NCBI GenBank assembly: GCA_000697335.1
Contig: JNEM01015515.1
Coordinates: 1-28,696 of the forward strand
Length of the DNA: 28,696 nucleotides
Direction of reading: 5' to 3'
Source of the DNA: Conidiobolus incongruus B7586
Taxonomy: Eukaryota; Entomophthoromycota; Entomophthoromycetes; Entomophthorales; Conidiobolaceae
Shown: piece by piece, positions 1-10,969 of the stretch
Numbering within the stretch: position 1 is the stretch's first letter
Layout: the number at the start of each line of letters is the position of its first letter
The notes under the pieces: generated by a model
Seen by the model: the letters and a program-made list of their open reading frames with translations, nothing else
Told to the model about the DNA's origin: nothing
Database searches by the model: none
Position numbers and translations under genes: made by a program

Positions 1-1132
1 TAAATTTAAATAAAATATTATTTTTATAAATTATTTATAAGTTTTAAATATTTTTAAATAATTTATGATTAGGTATTAAAAATATTAAAATAAAAAATTT
101 TTGATAATTATTATTTAATCTAAGTTTAGTTAAATTTTAGATTATGAATTAAAAATATTATGATAATATATATATATATATATATATATATCTTAAAAAT
201 ATTAATTCATTTTTATATTTTATATTTTATATTTAATTAGTTCTTCAAACTAGCAATATATTTGGAAAATCAGAAATTAAAAAATTTGCCATTTTTTCTT
301 TTTGAACTAGTATCAAGGTATTTAGGTAATATTTAAATTATTTCATATTTTTATTTATATATGATTGGTTAATTATAAATTTATAATAACCTAAAATATA
401 TAATTTTTTTGTGTTGGATAATTTGAATTTATTAAACCATTTATTCAATATGATATTTTAAATCCTTATATCATTAATTATTATTTATATATAATTATAA
501 GTAATTGATTTTAAATGTTTGTTATAATATGACTTTGTTGGTATTTTTTTCTTTGGGCTTGTTAAAATTTGAAATTCCATTATTTTCAATTAATTTAATT
601 TTTGTTAAAATATCTATTAAATCATATTCAGTTGAAAAGATTATAACGAATTAATAAACTATTTATGATGATTTAATGTAATATTATAATGATATTGATA
701 TTAATGTAATTTATGAAAAATAATAAATTCTCATTTGCAAATTCATTCGTTGGGTAATTGAATAATTTATAATATATTTTATTAAGAATATATCATATTT
801 AGTTTAGTATTCTATAACCAATATTTTAAATCTGAAAACATTTATTAATCATTAATAAATTCAAATAACTTAAAAAATTCGAATGAATAAATTTTCAATA
901 GTATTTTCAAATAATGTTAAAAGTTTATTTACTCATCAATTTGTTGAGAATATATATAATCTGAAATGGTTGATATGTTATGATTCAAGTCTGGGTCTTC
1001 GAAATTGTACAATGAAGGAGTTGAACGGGGAGGACTGAAAGCCTCCTACGAGATTATTGGGCAGTGATAATTCTAAATGCCATAATGACTACTGATAAGC
1101 TTTTGCATTTGGGTTGGTTTTTGCTGCTTCAT
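1..1132. other. AT-rich intergenic DNA, left edge
   Basis: No gene is supported here. The stretch is mostly A and T, with a dinucleotide AT run at about 166-191. The last part, about 978-1100, is clearly richer in G and C and lies just past the stop of the Q-rich gene on the minus strand; it is described separately. No partial gene enters from the left edge that I can see. Confidence 0.7.
978..1100 (-). other. GC-enriched island with short open frame and hairpin
   Basis: This is a compositional island in AT-rich surroundings, immediately downstream of the Q-rich gene. On the minus strand a frame is open from 1088 to a TAA at 978-980 (36 residues, starting SLWHLELSLPNN), but it has no start codon and a TAG lies just before it. 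It also holds an imperfect hairpin at 1029-1046: GGAGG and CCTCC arms extended by CT/AG, with one bulged A. It could be the 3' UTR of the upstream gene, a decayed exon, or part of an unannotated transcript. I do not recognise the peptide. Confidence 0.35.
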
Positions 1133-2002
1133 TTATAGTTGTTGTCCTTGTTGCTGTTGCTGCTGATGTCCTTGTTGCTGTTGTTGTTGCTGATGTCCTT
1201 GTTGCTGTTGTTGCTGCTCAGAAGGTTGTTGCCTTTGAGGTTGGTGACCCTGTTGCTGCTGCTCTTGCTGTTTCTTCAACTCCTCTTGCTTCTTTTTAGC
1301 CTCTTCCATTTGCTGCTTTATCTTCTCCATATCTTCCCTTGTCGGAATAATCACAAATTTCTGAGGTGGTCCCAATACGATGGGGGTAATGCGTTGATTC
1401 AATTGATCGTAATTAGGAAATGCATTGTGTTGGAATGGATTATATCCTATTCGTGATTGAGGGTCATTTGGCTGTGATTCTGGAGCTTGAGCTAGTATTT
1501 CTTGAGAACTTAGTGGCGGTTTAGATTCTTCCGTAGGTTTAGCAGTGTCTGGTGACTTGGATTCGGGAGATTGAATTTCTTCTGATTTCGTGATCTCTGG
1601 CGCTTTATCTTCTTTAGATTTATCTTCAACTTGCTCACTATCCTCAGACACTGCTTCTGATGCCTCAATTTCTTCAGGTTTTACATCTTCATTTTGCGAT
1701 GCATTCTGCTCAACCTTTTTAGGTGCTGGTGGTGGAAGAGGTGCTTTAAGATCGGGTAATATCACTCCATTATAATCCAATGGGCTGGATTTATCCTTAT
1801 CGCTCTCAACAGAGGTTTTCCCATTTTCGGATGCTTTGTTGTCATCTTTGGGATCATTAAACCACATTGGCATCCTGTTACTTGTACGAATTACTGGCCC
1901 CACCGCAATATTATACGAATCAGTGAACGAGCCCAAATTGTCAAAATCTTGGCCCACCAATATATTTAATAACACAGCGTATACAATTGTATTAAATTTC
2001 AT
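1133..2002 (-). CDS. Secreted, disordered protein with glutamine-rich tail (function unknown)
   Basis: Single-exon reading frame of 289 residues that I do not recognise as a known family. Residues 1-18 (MKFNTIVYAVLLNILVGQ) look like a cleavable signal peptide, so the product is probably secreted or cell-wall associated. Residues about 50-180 are rich in E, K, S and P and look disordered, with a proline run PLPPPAP near 89-94 and a possible N-glycosylation site NAS at 100-102. Residues about 200-220 form a short hydrophobic stretch (RITPIVLGPPQKFVIIP). Residues about 222-250 are charged and helical, possibly coiled coil, leading into a glutamine-rich tail to 289 with repeated QQQQQQGH-like units. 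Higher GC than the flanks and a long open frame support a real gene. The ORFs on the opposite strand here are shadows of the CAG/CAA repeats. The start is the only ATG that yields a signal peptide. Confidence 0.75.
   Translation of the reverse strand: MKFNTIVYAVLLNILVGQDFDNLGSFTDSYNIAVGPVIRTSNRMPMWFNDPKDDNKASENGKTSVESDKDKSSPLDYNGVILPDLKAPLPPPAPKKVEQNASQNEDVKPEEIEASEAVSEDSEQVEDKSKEDKAPEITKSEEIQSPESKSPDTAKPTEESKPPLSSQEILAQAPESQPNDPQSRIGYNPFQHNAFPNYDQLNQRITPIVLGPPQKFVIIPTREDMEKIKQQMEEAKKKQEELKKQQEQQQQGHQPQRQQPSEQQQQQQGHQQQQQQQGHQQQQQQGQQL
1136..1264. repeat. Tandem CAA/CAG repeat encoding the Q-rich tail
   Basis: Minisatellite inside the Q-rich gene. A shared segment, TGTCCTTGTTGCTGTTG on the plus strand, recurs at 1143, 1167 and 1194, giving periods of 24 and 27 nt. 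That is 8 or 9 codons of a glutamine run ended by GH. Mixed CAA and CAG codons show it is not a pure triplet repeat. Copy number is likely to vary between strains. Confidence 0.8.
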
Positions 2003-3451
2003 CTTAAATTTTTAACTTAGACACTAAATCAATTTCTGAGGAACTAAGACTCAATAAATATACTGAATTAAAGATCATCTAAACATATGACAATCTCATC
2101 AATGCATAAAATTGTCAATCTAATTTATTTAATGCCAATTAACAAAATTAACAAAATTTATTATTTTTAAATTTTGGATTGTTCTAAATGCATCTTAAAA
2201 ATTTAATAATTTAAGTACATTAAAATTAAAATATGCATTTATAAAAAATTTTAATATGATAATTTTATTATTAAAAAAATACTGCAATAATATAAATTAA
2301 ACGTTGAATTTTAATTTTAATAAATCAGAATTTTATACTTCATAATAAAATATATTTCAAATGATTATTCAGATATTTTTGATTAAATATACATTAAAAA
2401 AGATTTACTACATTATTTTATTCCTATAGTTTGAAGTGATATCGATTGTCATTTGGATGACTATGATAACTATTATTAGATGCATAAGCTAAAGAAATTT
2501 GAATATAATCATGCAAGTAATTATTATTTGCTCAAATTATAGATAAGTTAATATATATATGAACTTAATAAAATATAACTCTAATTGAAATACCACAGTA
2601 TATTATTACTATATATTGTATTATTATATTTACTTCAAGTTATAGTCTATAGTATTATAATGAACTAATTTTATAATTTTTATGAATAAAAAATATTTGA
2701 GGTTTTTCAATTTGAGCAAATAAAATAAAATAACAAGGTGATTAATTTAAATAATATGATAAACAATTTATTTATAATATTGTATATTATTATTTAAATT
2801 AATTTAAATATGATACTCAGTAGATTAATATTATTAAAGTCTAACCACCGATCAAATTCAAACAGTTTAAGTGCAGAATAATAAAATCATCTTGTAATAT
2901 TATTAAATTTTGATAGTATTTTTACATGATAATACCTCAAACAAGATGGAATGATGTGTTAAGGTTTGAGAGAATAATTCATAGTTCTTTTGTAGGTTTT
3001 CATATAAATTTTGAAATAATAAATAATAAATTTGATAAAATTAACATTAATATTTGATATCTCCAATAAAAATTAATAAACTAATTGCAATTTAAAACTA
3101 TTTTAATTTTCAAAATATTTGAGCAATTTGTGAATATTAAATTTAATTAAACTAATATAATTGTATTTCAATAATCAATGTCCCAAATATAAGTTCGTTT
3201 GTTTTAAAATTTGACTTTAAGATTCTATATCATTTATCATCAATATGAATAAATACAAATATTCAATTTTAAAACGAGAAAAATCAAAGTATAAATAAAA
3301 AAATTAATCTATATATATATATATTTGTTATTATTAAACTATAAATAAGGCTAACATTTGATAATAATTTTGATATTTAATAAATTATAAAAATTTTCAG
3401 TTATATACATAATTTTTTAATTATATCAATTATGATTACAATTTTAATTGA
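2003..3451. other. AT-rich intergenic DNA
   Basis: Lies between the start of the Q-rich gene and the end of transporter A. No coding frame, tRNA cloverleaf or transposon was seen. A TATA-like stretch near 2060 could serve the Q-rich gene on the minus strand. A short AT dinucleotide run sits near 3310-3323. Confidence 0.7.
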
Positions 3452-4507
3452 TTAAATTTTAAAATTGAGCACTACCAAACTCAATGCAACTAAGAGTACC
3501 CCGAATGTACTGGTAGTGGTAGGCTGGACACCCCAGAAGATGAACTGATTAATGTAGGCAAAGATTACTTGTGAAAAGATGATAGGTGTCACGAATCTGG
3601 TAGGAGTCGTTAGGAGACTTCGAGACATTAGGAACTGACCAAAGAATGAGCATGCTGAGACCATGGTAAAGCAGAGGATAGACTTGGGTGTAAAGTGGAA
3701 ATTTATGGTGGACCAATTGATAGCAATCATCGCTGCACATACTGGGATGGTCCACAGCATCATGTAGTTGACGACGTGGATAGTGTGGGATTGGGATGAT
3801 ACTTTCCGAATTGATATGTTGCCAAATGATGCTGTGGTTGCGGATACAAGAGCAATTGCAATACCCAAGCCGCTGGAAGCTTCGCCTGGATTATCGGCTC
3901 CAAACAAGATTGCAGGTTTGGAAATGAAGATGACACCTGCCATTGCCAAAAATGTAGCGCCTGCATCAAACAAGGTATAAGCTTCTTTGAGCCAGAAGTG
4001 GGCCAAAATTGGCATGAGGACAGGTGCAATAAATGTCATTGCTACACTATCACCTAAATCCAAATGAGTCATAGATACGTAGAACAGAACTGTTGCAAAA
4101 GAGCCTAACAATCCACGGAAATTTAGCCAGAAACGATCTTTCAAAGGTCCCAAGCTACCTCCTTCAATCTTGTAAAACTTTGCATATAAAGTACAAACTA
4201 TTACGGTTGATAATGATCTAAAAGCTAGGGCCAACGAGACTGGATAACCATCTTTGATTAAGACTTTCATTGAAAGATGCATCAAAGAAAAAGAAAAAGA
4301 GCTTATGAACATATCTCGAATTCCATTGTAAATTTCTTTTTGACTAGGTTGATCATTCTTGACTGGAGTTGGATCTATTGTACCATAAGACTTTGTGGCG
4401 ACTTCAGTTTCACCTGTAAAATTTACAACTACATCCGATGAAGATTGTCCCATTGGACTTACAATACTATTACCTGTATACAAAGATTCATCCTCTTTAA
4501 AAATCAT
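3452..4507 (-). CDS. SLC35G/EamA-type drug/metabolite transporter (paralogue A)
   Basis: Intronless 351-residue membrane protein of the drug/metabolite transporter (DMT) superfamily, closest in style to SLC35G proteins with two EamA repeats. The N-terminus, about 1-62, is soluble; some ten hydrophobic segments follow (about 67-86, 91-110, 130-147, 152-173, 181-202, 213-232, 244-263, 276-296, 303-324, 332-349). Family signatures are KDRFWLNFRG near 123-132, HLDLGD near 148-153, WLKEAYTL near 172-179 with the conserved Glu, GVIFISKPAILFG near 191-203, and TTPTRFVTPI near 300-309. It shares a serine-rich segment (QSSSDVVV) with the other copies but lacks their N-terminal dileucine motif: it has EDESLY instead. 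The substrate cannot be read from sequence. Upstream it has a TATA-like box and the core of the element found before copies C and D. Confidence 0.9.
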   Translation of the reverse strand: MIFKEDESLYTGNSIVSPMGQSSSDVVVNFTGETEVATKSYGTIDPTPVKNDQPSQKEIYNGIRDMFISSFSFSLMHLSMKVLIKDGYPVSLALAFRSLSTVIVCTLYAKFYKIEGGSLGPLKDRFWLNFRGLLGSFATVLFYVSMTHLDLGDSVAMTFIAPVLMPILAHFWLKEAYTLFDAGATFLAMAGVIFISKPAILFGADNPGEASSGLGIAIALVSATTASFGNISIRKVSSQSHTIHVVNYMMLWTIPVCAAMIAINWSTINFHFTPKSILCFTMVSACSFFGQFLMSRSLLTTPTRFVTPIIFSQVIFAYINQFIFWGVQPTTTSTFGVLLVALSLVVLNFKI

Positions 4508-4597
4508 TTTAATTTATTTCTAATATTTACAATACAATAATATAAAATTTCTAACTATACAAAATTTATAATGATAAATTCATTATGTAATCCAACC

Positions 4598-4605
4598 TTT
4601 ATATA
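4598..4605 (-). promoter_or_regulatory. TATA-like box of transporter A
   Basis: Minus-strand TATATAAA, about 91-98 nt upstream of the ATG of transporter A and about 79 nt downstream of a TCTCCATAT core shared with copies C and D. The matching layout supports a promoter role; transcription starts are not known. Confidence 0.45.
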
Positions 4606-4675
4606 ATCTCATTATTCTAGAATTTTTTTCAATTTGACTCTGAATAATGGAAATAAGGGAATTTTATTGAAAATG

Positions 4676-4684
4676 ATATGGAGA
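4676..4684 (-). promoter_or_regulatory. Core of shared upstream element before transporter A
   Basis: Minus-strand TCTCCATAT, identical to the core of the upstream block of transporter C and matching copy D over TCTCCAT. Its distance to the TATA-like box (79 nt) is close to that in copy C (82 nt from the same base). A 9-nt match in AT-rich DNA could be chance; the spacing is what makes it credible. Confidence 0.35.
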
Positions 4685-4964
4685 TATGGGGTAATTAGAT
4701 ATCATATTTTGGTAACTTGATAGAGATAATTGTTGTTTGTAAACATTAACTTGATTTGGTGGTTTAGAACACTAAGTTTTTCGGTTGCAGATGTTGATTT
4801 GATAGTGCTGGTGGGTTGTTAAAAGGTGATGAATTTGGAAATTTTTTTCATTTGAAAAGTATGCAACACTAATAGGGTTAGTTTCAGTGGAGGCTTGTTT
4901 TAGTATTGTAGAGTATATATTTACCCTTAATTGTTTTTTGTTTAATATTGATATAATAGACATA

Positions 4965-4965
<1 letters not shown>

Positions 4966-4994
<29 letters not shown>
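4966..4994. repeat. ATT trinucleotide microsatellite
   Basis: Uninterrupted run of about nine to ten ATT units on the plus strand. Non-coding simple repeat. Confidence 0.9.
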
Positions 4995-4995
<1 letters not shown>

Positions 4996-5823
4996 GCAAA
5001 ATTATTTTAAAAAATATACTTGAAAAATTTAAATATAATCAATTGACAATCAAAATATAACATCATGAAATCATCAACAATAATTTGTCAAATCATTAAT
5101 TCCATTTATCCAAATTTTAATTTCAAAATATGGTGAATTATAAAATTACATTAAAATGACTCAATTTGTTTTGTTTTTAAAAAAATCCTGCGCAATCTCC
5201 ACCAAATAATTTGAATTTTCTACTATTTACTAGATTGGGATTTAATTAAAATCACAAGGCATTTCGCAGTAAAAATTAAAAATATAACGAATTTATTTAT
5301 TTATTCATTCATTATTAATATAAGTAAACTTATTATAATGCTCTCTATTATTATTTGAAGTATTTGAGTTTTATTACATTGATAAAGGTATTAAAATGAT
5401 TAAGTAGTTAGGATATGACTGATATATTAAAAGTCTTAATAACCTAATGAATTTGTTTGAAATAGAAAAATTTTAATGCAATTAGGTTAATAACAATATA
5501 CAGATATTGATTTTTTTATTTTGAATATATTTTTCATATAAGTTCATAATTAATAATTTACTATTAAACTATTTAGAAATAATACTGATTAAACAATTGT
5601 AAAAAAGTTAATAAAATTATATTTAATAGTATTATTTAAACATTAATATATCATATTATAGTTGATTCTACTGTCAATTTATGATGATTGTTATATTAAA
5701 AAATATGTTTAGTATTCGAAAGTGAGAAAAATATATATTATTTCTATATAATTATAAATACCTGTTATTTACTTTGCGTATATTATTTAAATAAGTGATT
5801 GAAATAAAACATATAAATCAATT

Positions 5824-5932
5824 TTAAACAAATATCACGCCAAATAATGGGGTGAAGAACCCAGGTATCAATGCTTGTTTCTTTTGAATGCCAAACAAGT
5901 CTTCTGCCAATTTAGTTAATTCACCATAATTT
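5824..5932 (-). pseudogene. Orphan exon-like fragment
   Basis: A 109-nt island with coding-like composition in AT-rich DNA. On the minus strand it follows a good acceptor (ATATTTAG) and reads 35 codons to a TAA, beginning NYGELTKLAEDLFG and ending in a hydrophobic segment (PGFFTPLFGVIFV). A candidate 56-nt intron with a GTAATAAAT donor can be drawn upstream, but the exon it would join is blocked after a few codons and has no start. It looks like the last exon of a lost or unrecognised gene. I do not recognise the peptide, and a very small live gene with unusual splicing is not excluded. Confidence 0.35.
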
Positions 5933-6812
5933 CTAAATATAATTTATTTTTCAAAATTGCTACATATTAATTTCAAACTTATTTATTACTCTATTGATTT
6001 ATCATATTATCATTATTATTATTATTCACCAACTATCTAAAAATAATTAATAATAAAGTTTCTTTTATTTTTTATAATCTTTTATTTCAATTCCTTCAAA
6101 CTTTAATTAGCTTCATTATTAAATTCTTAACCTCAAATATTATAGCAAAAAATTATTCAACAATATTATTAATAATAAATATTAATAATTAATATTTATT
6201 AATTCATTATGATTCTAATCAGTATTTATAGAAATTTTTTATAATAAATTTGTCATATTTTAAATAATTAGATAAGATTAATTTTAAGAAAATAATAAAA
6301 ATGAATAAATCATTTTTAATTTTTCAATACTATGATTCAAATGTTAAAATTTAAAATTTAATTATAAAAATCAAAATATATTTCAATGTTTATAATTGAA
6401 ATTACTATTAAATTTCATCAATCTCATAATTTATATTTTAATTTGTATCATTTATTTTTCTTTAATTCATCAAATTATATTAAAATAGATTTTCAATAAA
6501 TTGATTTTGAGACATAATAATAATTTTTTAACTGTAAATTTCATTGAATTACAATTAAAATCGAATTATAATGAAATCTTCAATTAAAAAATATTAAGGA
6601 CAAAAGGCAAAATTTAATCATGTTTATATATCAAATATTAATTCAATATTAATAATGATTAAATCTAAAAATATAAATGTTAGGTAATCAAAAATTGCAA
6701 CTCTTTCCTTATTTCAGTAATTCCAAAACTCCAAAACTCCAACCCTCTAACCTCCCAATATCTATTATATAAATAAAATCAAAAAATCTTTAAATGATTT
6801 ATTATCAAACTC

Positions 6813-9800
6813 CTATAAACTTTGTAAATATTCTCTTTGGCTTGCGTTCAAACCTTGAGCGAATTGGTGGAAATCTGCAAGGTTGGATTGAATGCCAGTT
6901 TGGAAGAACTCTTTCAAATAATCCTAAATCAATAATTAATATATACATATATATAAATGAAATATAATTGATGATATTACATTCATATTGAGATTATACA
7001 ATTCATCAGTTTTGAATAATTCGTCATCGAGGAGATCATTTTCATCAAAATCACCGAGGCCAAAATCTAACATATCTAAAGCAGAATTAACATACATTCT
7101 ATCAATTGAAAGATAAAACTTACCAGATAAGAACATACCATCCTCATCATCCACATCTTCCCACTCATCCTAAACTTGATTAATATATTACATTAATGAT
7201 AGAATATATGACTTACTTCCATATCCTTTTCACTAGTAAAATCATTTTGAGTATTGTCCAAAGTATTGTTCAATAAATCGTCAATTAACAAACTGAGAAT
7301 TTTCGTCATAGCGGGAATTTGAGTATATTGTTTGCCAGCTAATTCATGATTAGTATGTGATTATCAAATACATTAAAAAGGGATAGTTACCTGCTCGAGT
7401 TTGGGATCTTGTCAAAATACCTAAATAAATATTTAGCATCAATCTTTAAAAAAATTTAAAAGGCTTACGATTGGGATTAGGATTAATCAACTCGCCTTGA
7501 ACAATTATAGATTTAATTCTATTGTCGTTGAGAGCAAACAATTTGGACAAGACATAAGCACTAAAAATCGTTAATATAAAATCAAATATTAACTAAAAAT
7601 AAAGTACCTGAGTTTGATAGCGTAATAGCCGCTGAAGGAGGCATGGTGCTCCAACCAGGATTTCACTACCAATTCTAAACCATTGCTGCCGTCAACGTCC
7701 AAATTGGCGAGGAAGTCCAAGGCCACATTCATTTGGAAGCGGAGAACGTGGCAGAGAACCATGAGGAGTGATTGGCAGAAGGTTTCAGTTTGGGCAGATT
7801 GTAAACGGTTGGTCACAGTGGTCAAAATGGATGGGATGTAAGTGGAGATGGCATCACCAGCCTAAATCTTAGTTAATATTAATAATAGATAAGGAGTTGG
7901 TAAAGTTACTTGAATCATCATAATGACAATAACATCTCCAGCAAAGAGAGCTTCGGACTCAGTACGTCCAGGTTGGAGAAGTTGCAAAATGAAATTTAAG
8001 ACAACTTCAAAACCGTTTTGGCCTTGAGCATTGGTCCTAACGCATGGTTAATATCATCAATTGATGATTAAAAAAGTGGGGAAAGGGAAAATTACCATTG
8101 AGCAAATTGGTGAGGATCCTTAAATAATAATTGTTTCAAACAGTCTTGAATATTCTATCAATGTTAAATTAATAATGAAATCAATTATTAAAAAGCATTG
8201 AAATTACTTGGAGGATGGAATGATCGTCACTTCCGAAATAGTTAATCAAAGTGGGTAAAACTTCATTCACCATACCAGATGGGAGTGGTGAAGGACCACC
8301 GCGTACGACAGAAGTCAAAACATCAATAGCAGACTATAGTACTCCAATGAGTAATTGTGTGATGGAAATAAGTTAGAAACTTACGGCAATGATCACGGCG
8401 TCCTGACCCTGAGCGGTCATGACCTGATTGAGACCAGGGAGGATGCGCATGACCAAATTGGCATAGATAGCTTCGATTTTAGCCAATTGCTCGACAATAT
8501 CGAACACAAGGGCGGAGATGATAGGATCCGTGGCGAATTGCACCCAGATGTCCATGACCTTGGGTGTCATCATCTCTTCGAAGTCGGTAGTGACTTTGGA
8601 GTTAACCTATTGAAAATGATTTAGAAAATGTATAATGTTAATTAGGACTGATGTTACTTGGATAACAGAGAGCCAAATTTCCAAAATTAAAATTAAGACG
8701 TCAGACTTGTTGAATGCAACCAATTGGAAGGTAGCTTCCAAAATACGTTGTTGATAGGGGGCAACGATTTCGTTGTCCAAGAAGCGGGAGAAGCTAATTT
8801 ATCAATTAATATCAAATCATTGAATATCAATATTAAATAAATTACTTATGTAAAGCTTTCAAGCAAGAAATACGGACAGTGGTAGATTGGGAGTTGACAG
8901 CAGCAGATAAAGTTTCATTGATACACTTGTTGCATAAGTCGTTGGGGAGAATAGAGGCGAATTGACTAGTGAAAATGAAGCTACGACCTTGGGCGTAGGG
9001 AGCATCTTCTCAAAAATCAATGAATCAACTCAAAATGTTAATGAAATGATTAATTACCATGAACAGCCATCAAAGGCAAAACGATAGATTCGAAGAGGGA
9101 AGAGATATCGAGGGATAAGGCTTGGCCGTTAGATTCCTTGAAAGTGTCGGTGATGTGCTTGGCGAAGAGACCAATAGCGACTAAACAAGCTTCCAAAATA
9201 GTCCACCTGACATATTTCATCAATTGCAAGATCATTCTCACTATAAAATCAACACTTACCAATCGGGATTACCATTCTGTTTAGCCTGTTCTGCAATTTG
9301 AACATAAGAGGGGACGCATTTGGATAAAGCTTCAACTGTTTTCAAAGCGAATTTATTTTCCAAAGCCTAAATCTCATAAATCAATTTAATATATTCAATT
9401 CTTAATCAATTTACTTACACTGAACACATCCTGAGCAGCAACTCTCACACTATAATTAAAAGTTTGATCATCTTCGTCAGCTACGAATTTGTTGGGATCT
9501 TCGGCCCAAATTTCAGACTAACAAAAATTAATCCCAATCTACTGGTATTAAATGCTGAAAGTTACCTGATCTTTGGTAATCTGCAAATAAGGAATCAAAG
9601 CCCAAATCAAATTAGCTAAACTCTCCTCAGATCCGGCTAAGATGCTGGTACCATTCTCAGATTTCTTGTAGACTACAGAAATGAGAATATCGAACAAACT
9701 GTACATCATATTTTCGAGTTTAGGGATTTCGCTGAGGTCTTGAATACTGGGATCGTTGTCGATGTTGGGCAATTCGGCATTATCGCTGTACACATACTCG

Positions 9801-10969
9801 TCAGTGTACACTTGTTGGGCCTTGTTGAGGAGTTGAATGCTGAGTTGGACGATTTGCGAGATGTTGGACTTGACGAGGATTGGGAAGCGAGCGATTAAGG
9901 AATTGAGACACTAATCAACTATGTAAACACATAATATCAATGAATAGGATTACTGAATACCTTGAAAACGGGCAACATCATAACTAATTCGTTAGCATTG
10001 ACTGGATTTCCATTCAAAATTTGGACAAAAGCTTCAATCCAGTCGCTACACAATGGTAAAACTAATTCAGATTCCAAAGTGGGATCAGATTCCTTAACAA
10101 TGTACAATACGTCCATCATATTGCCGAAAACTGTAATGGCGTTGGCTCGAGTTTGGGGTGAGTAGACCTATCAACTATGAGTAACATATATGATTATTAA
10201 GATATAAAATTACTTGGGGATTGGATAAAATCCTCAAGAGTTGGGGGAATACAACAGGGACTACAGCTGTAATACGTTGTTCCGTTAAGTCGTTGGAGCT
10301 GAATTCTAAATTCAATACTAGTTAGATGATCTATATTCAATGATTTGATTTGATTTAATTACCTGTCAACACTTGCAAGCTACCCATAACGACTTCAGTA
10401 GATCCATTGGTCAAAAATCCAACGATGCCTTCCAAAAAGTCAGGCCACTGCTCGGGCCAATCGTAGTGAGCAATTCTAGCAACTACAAAAGCCTAAAATT
10501 TATAATTAATCAAAAAAATATATTCTGAATAATAATTAAATATTCTTACTGATGTGGATCTAATCTTAGAGTCTTGATCTGACAATCCCTGAATAATAAT
10601 TTGTTTGACTTGTTGTTTAACCTACACAACAATTAATGACTAAATCATTCATCACTGAATATAAACTTACTTCAGCACTTGGTTCCACAGCTACTTCCTT
10701 ATTAGGATTAGGGCTCCAATAAGTATTCACATAAGTCTTCAACTGGATGCCTGAAGCCTAACTCCCAAAACCATTAAAATCAACCTTAATACAATTTTTA
10801 GAGTATTTACCTGTCTTGTGGCCATATCACCTTGAGAAGTCAAAATATTAGCGAGAAACAAAGGATATTCATTCAACTTTTCTGCCTCCTTCAAATTTAA
10901 TTCCGCTTTCATACGAATATTACTGTCCGCTGATAAGGAGTCGTGAAGAAGTTGATAAATATTTTCCAT
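6813..10969 (-). CDS. IPO9: Importin-9 / Kap114 nuclear import receptor
   Basis: Karyopherin-beta that carries cargo such as histones H2A-H2B (and TBP in yeast) through nuclear pores. The reconstructed protein is 1009 aa, against 1041 in human and about 1004 in yeast Kap114. Exons: 10811-10969, 10671-10757, 10550-10621, 10363-10492, 10214-10305, 9961-10167, 9566-9910, 9419-9517, 9260-9366, 9058-9206, 8846-9008, 8658-8793, 8385-8606, 8208-8333, 8096-8154, 7910-8036, 7608-7861, 7469-7560, 7391-7420, 7217-7338, 7124-7169, 6981-7075, 6813-6923; all phases join. Recognised by recall against human IPO9: the importin-N region with IAHYDWPEQWPDF, LQITKDQ, FVADEDDQTFNYSVRVAAQD, KIEAIYANLVMRILPGL, RTRSQTRAGK and the C-terminal DYLKEF. 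An acidic loop spans about 921-966, the histone-binding region in IPO9. Twenty-two introns of 46-59 nt; the stop is TAG. Confidence 0.94.
7076..7123 (-). other. IPO9: Stop-free 48-nt intron (intron 21) in importin-9
   Basis: Typical intron (GTAAGT donor, TTTAG acceptor, TGTTAAT near the branch position), but 48 nt long and without a stop in the reading frame. Read through, it would add 16 residues (about KFYLSIDRMYVNSALD) inside the acidic loop. Its AT-rich composition and normal splice signals favour removal. Confidence 0.7.

Larger units (their letters stand above)
4508..6812. other. Intergenic DNA between importin-9 and transporter A
   Basis: About 4620-4960 is less AT-rich and strongly G over C on the plus strand. 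It has a 63-codon minus-strand frame (4772-4963) with no recognisable similarity, which I do not call a gene. A trinucleotide ATT run occupies about 4966-4994. An exon-like island at 5824-5932 is listed separately. The rest is very AT-rich and I see nothing in it. Confidence 0.6.

Noticed and set aside
1114-1456. Plus-strand leucine/valine-rich reading frames over the Q-rich gene
   Set aside because: They are the reverse-strand reading of CAG/CAA repeats; the minus-strand frame has a signal peptide, is much longer and fits the local composition.
4772-4963. 63-codon minus-strand frame as a small gene
   Set aside because: No recognised similarity, no signal or domain, and the length is within chance for a less AT-rich segment. 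Only the compositional island is reported.
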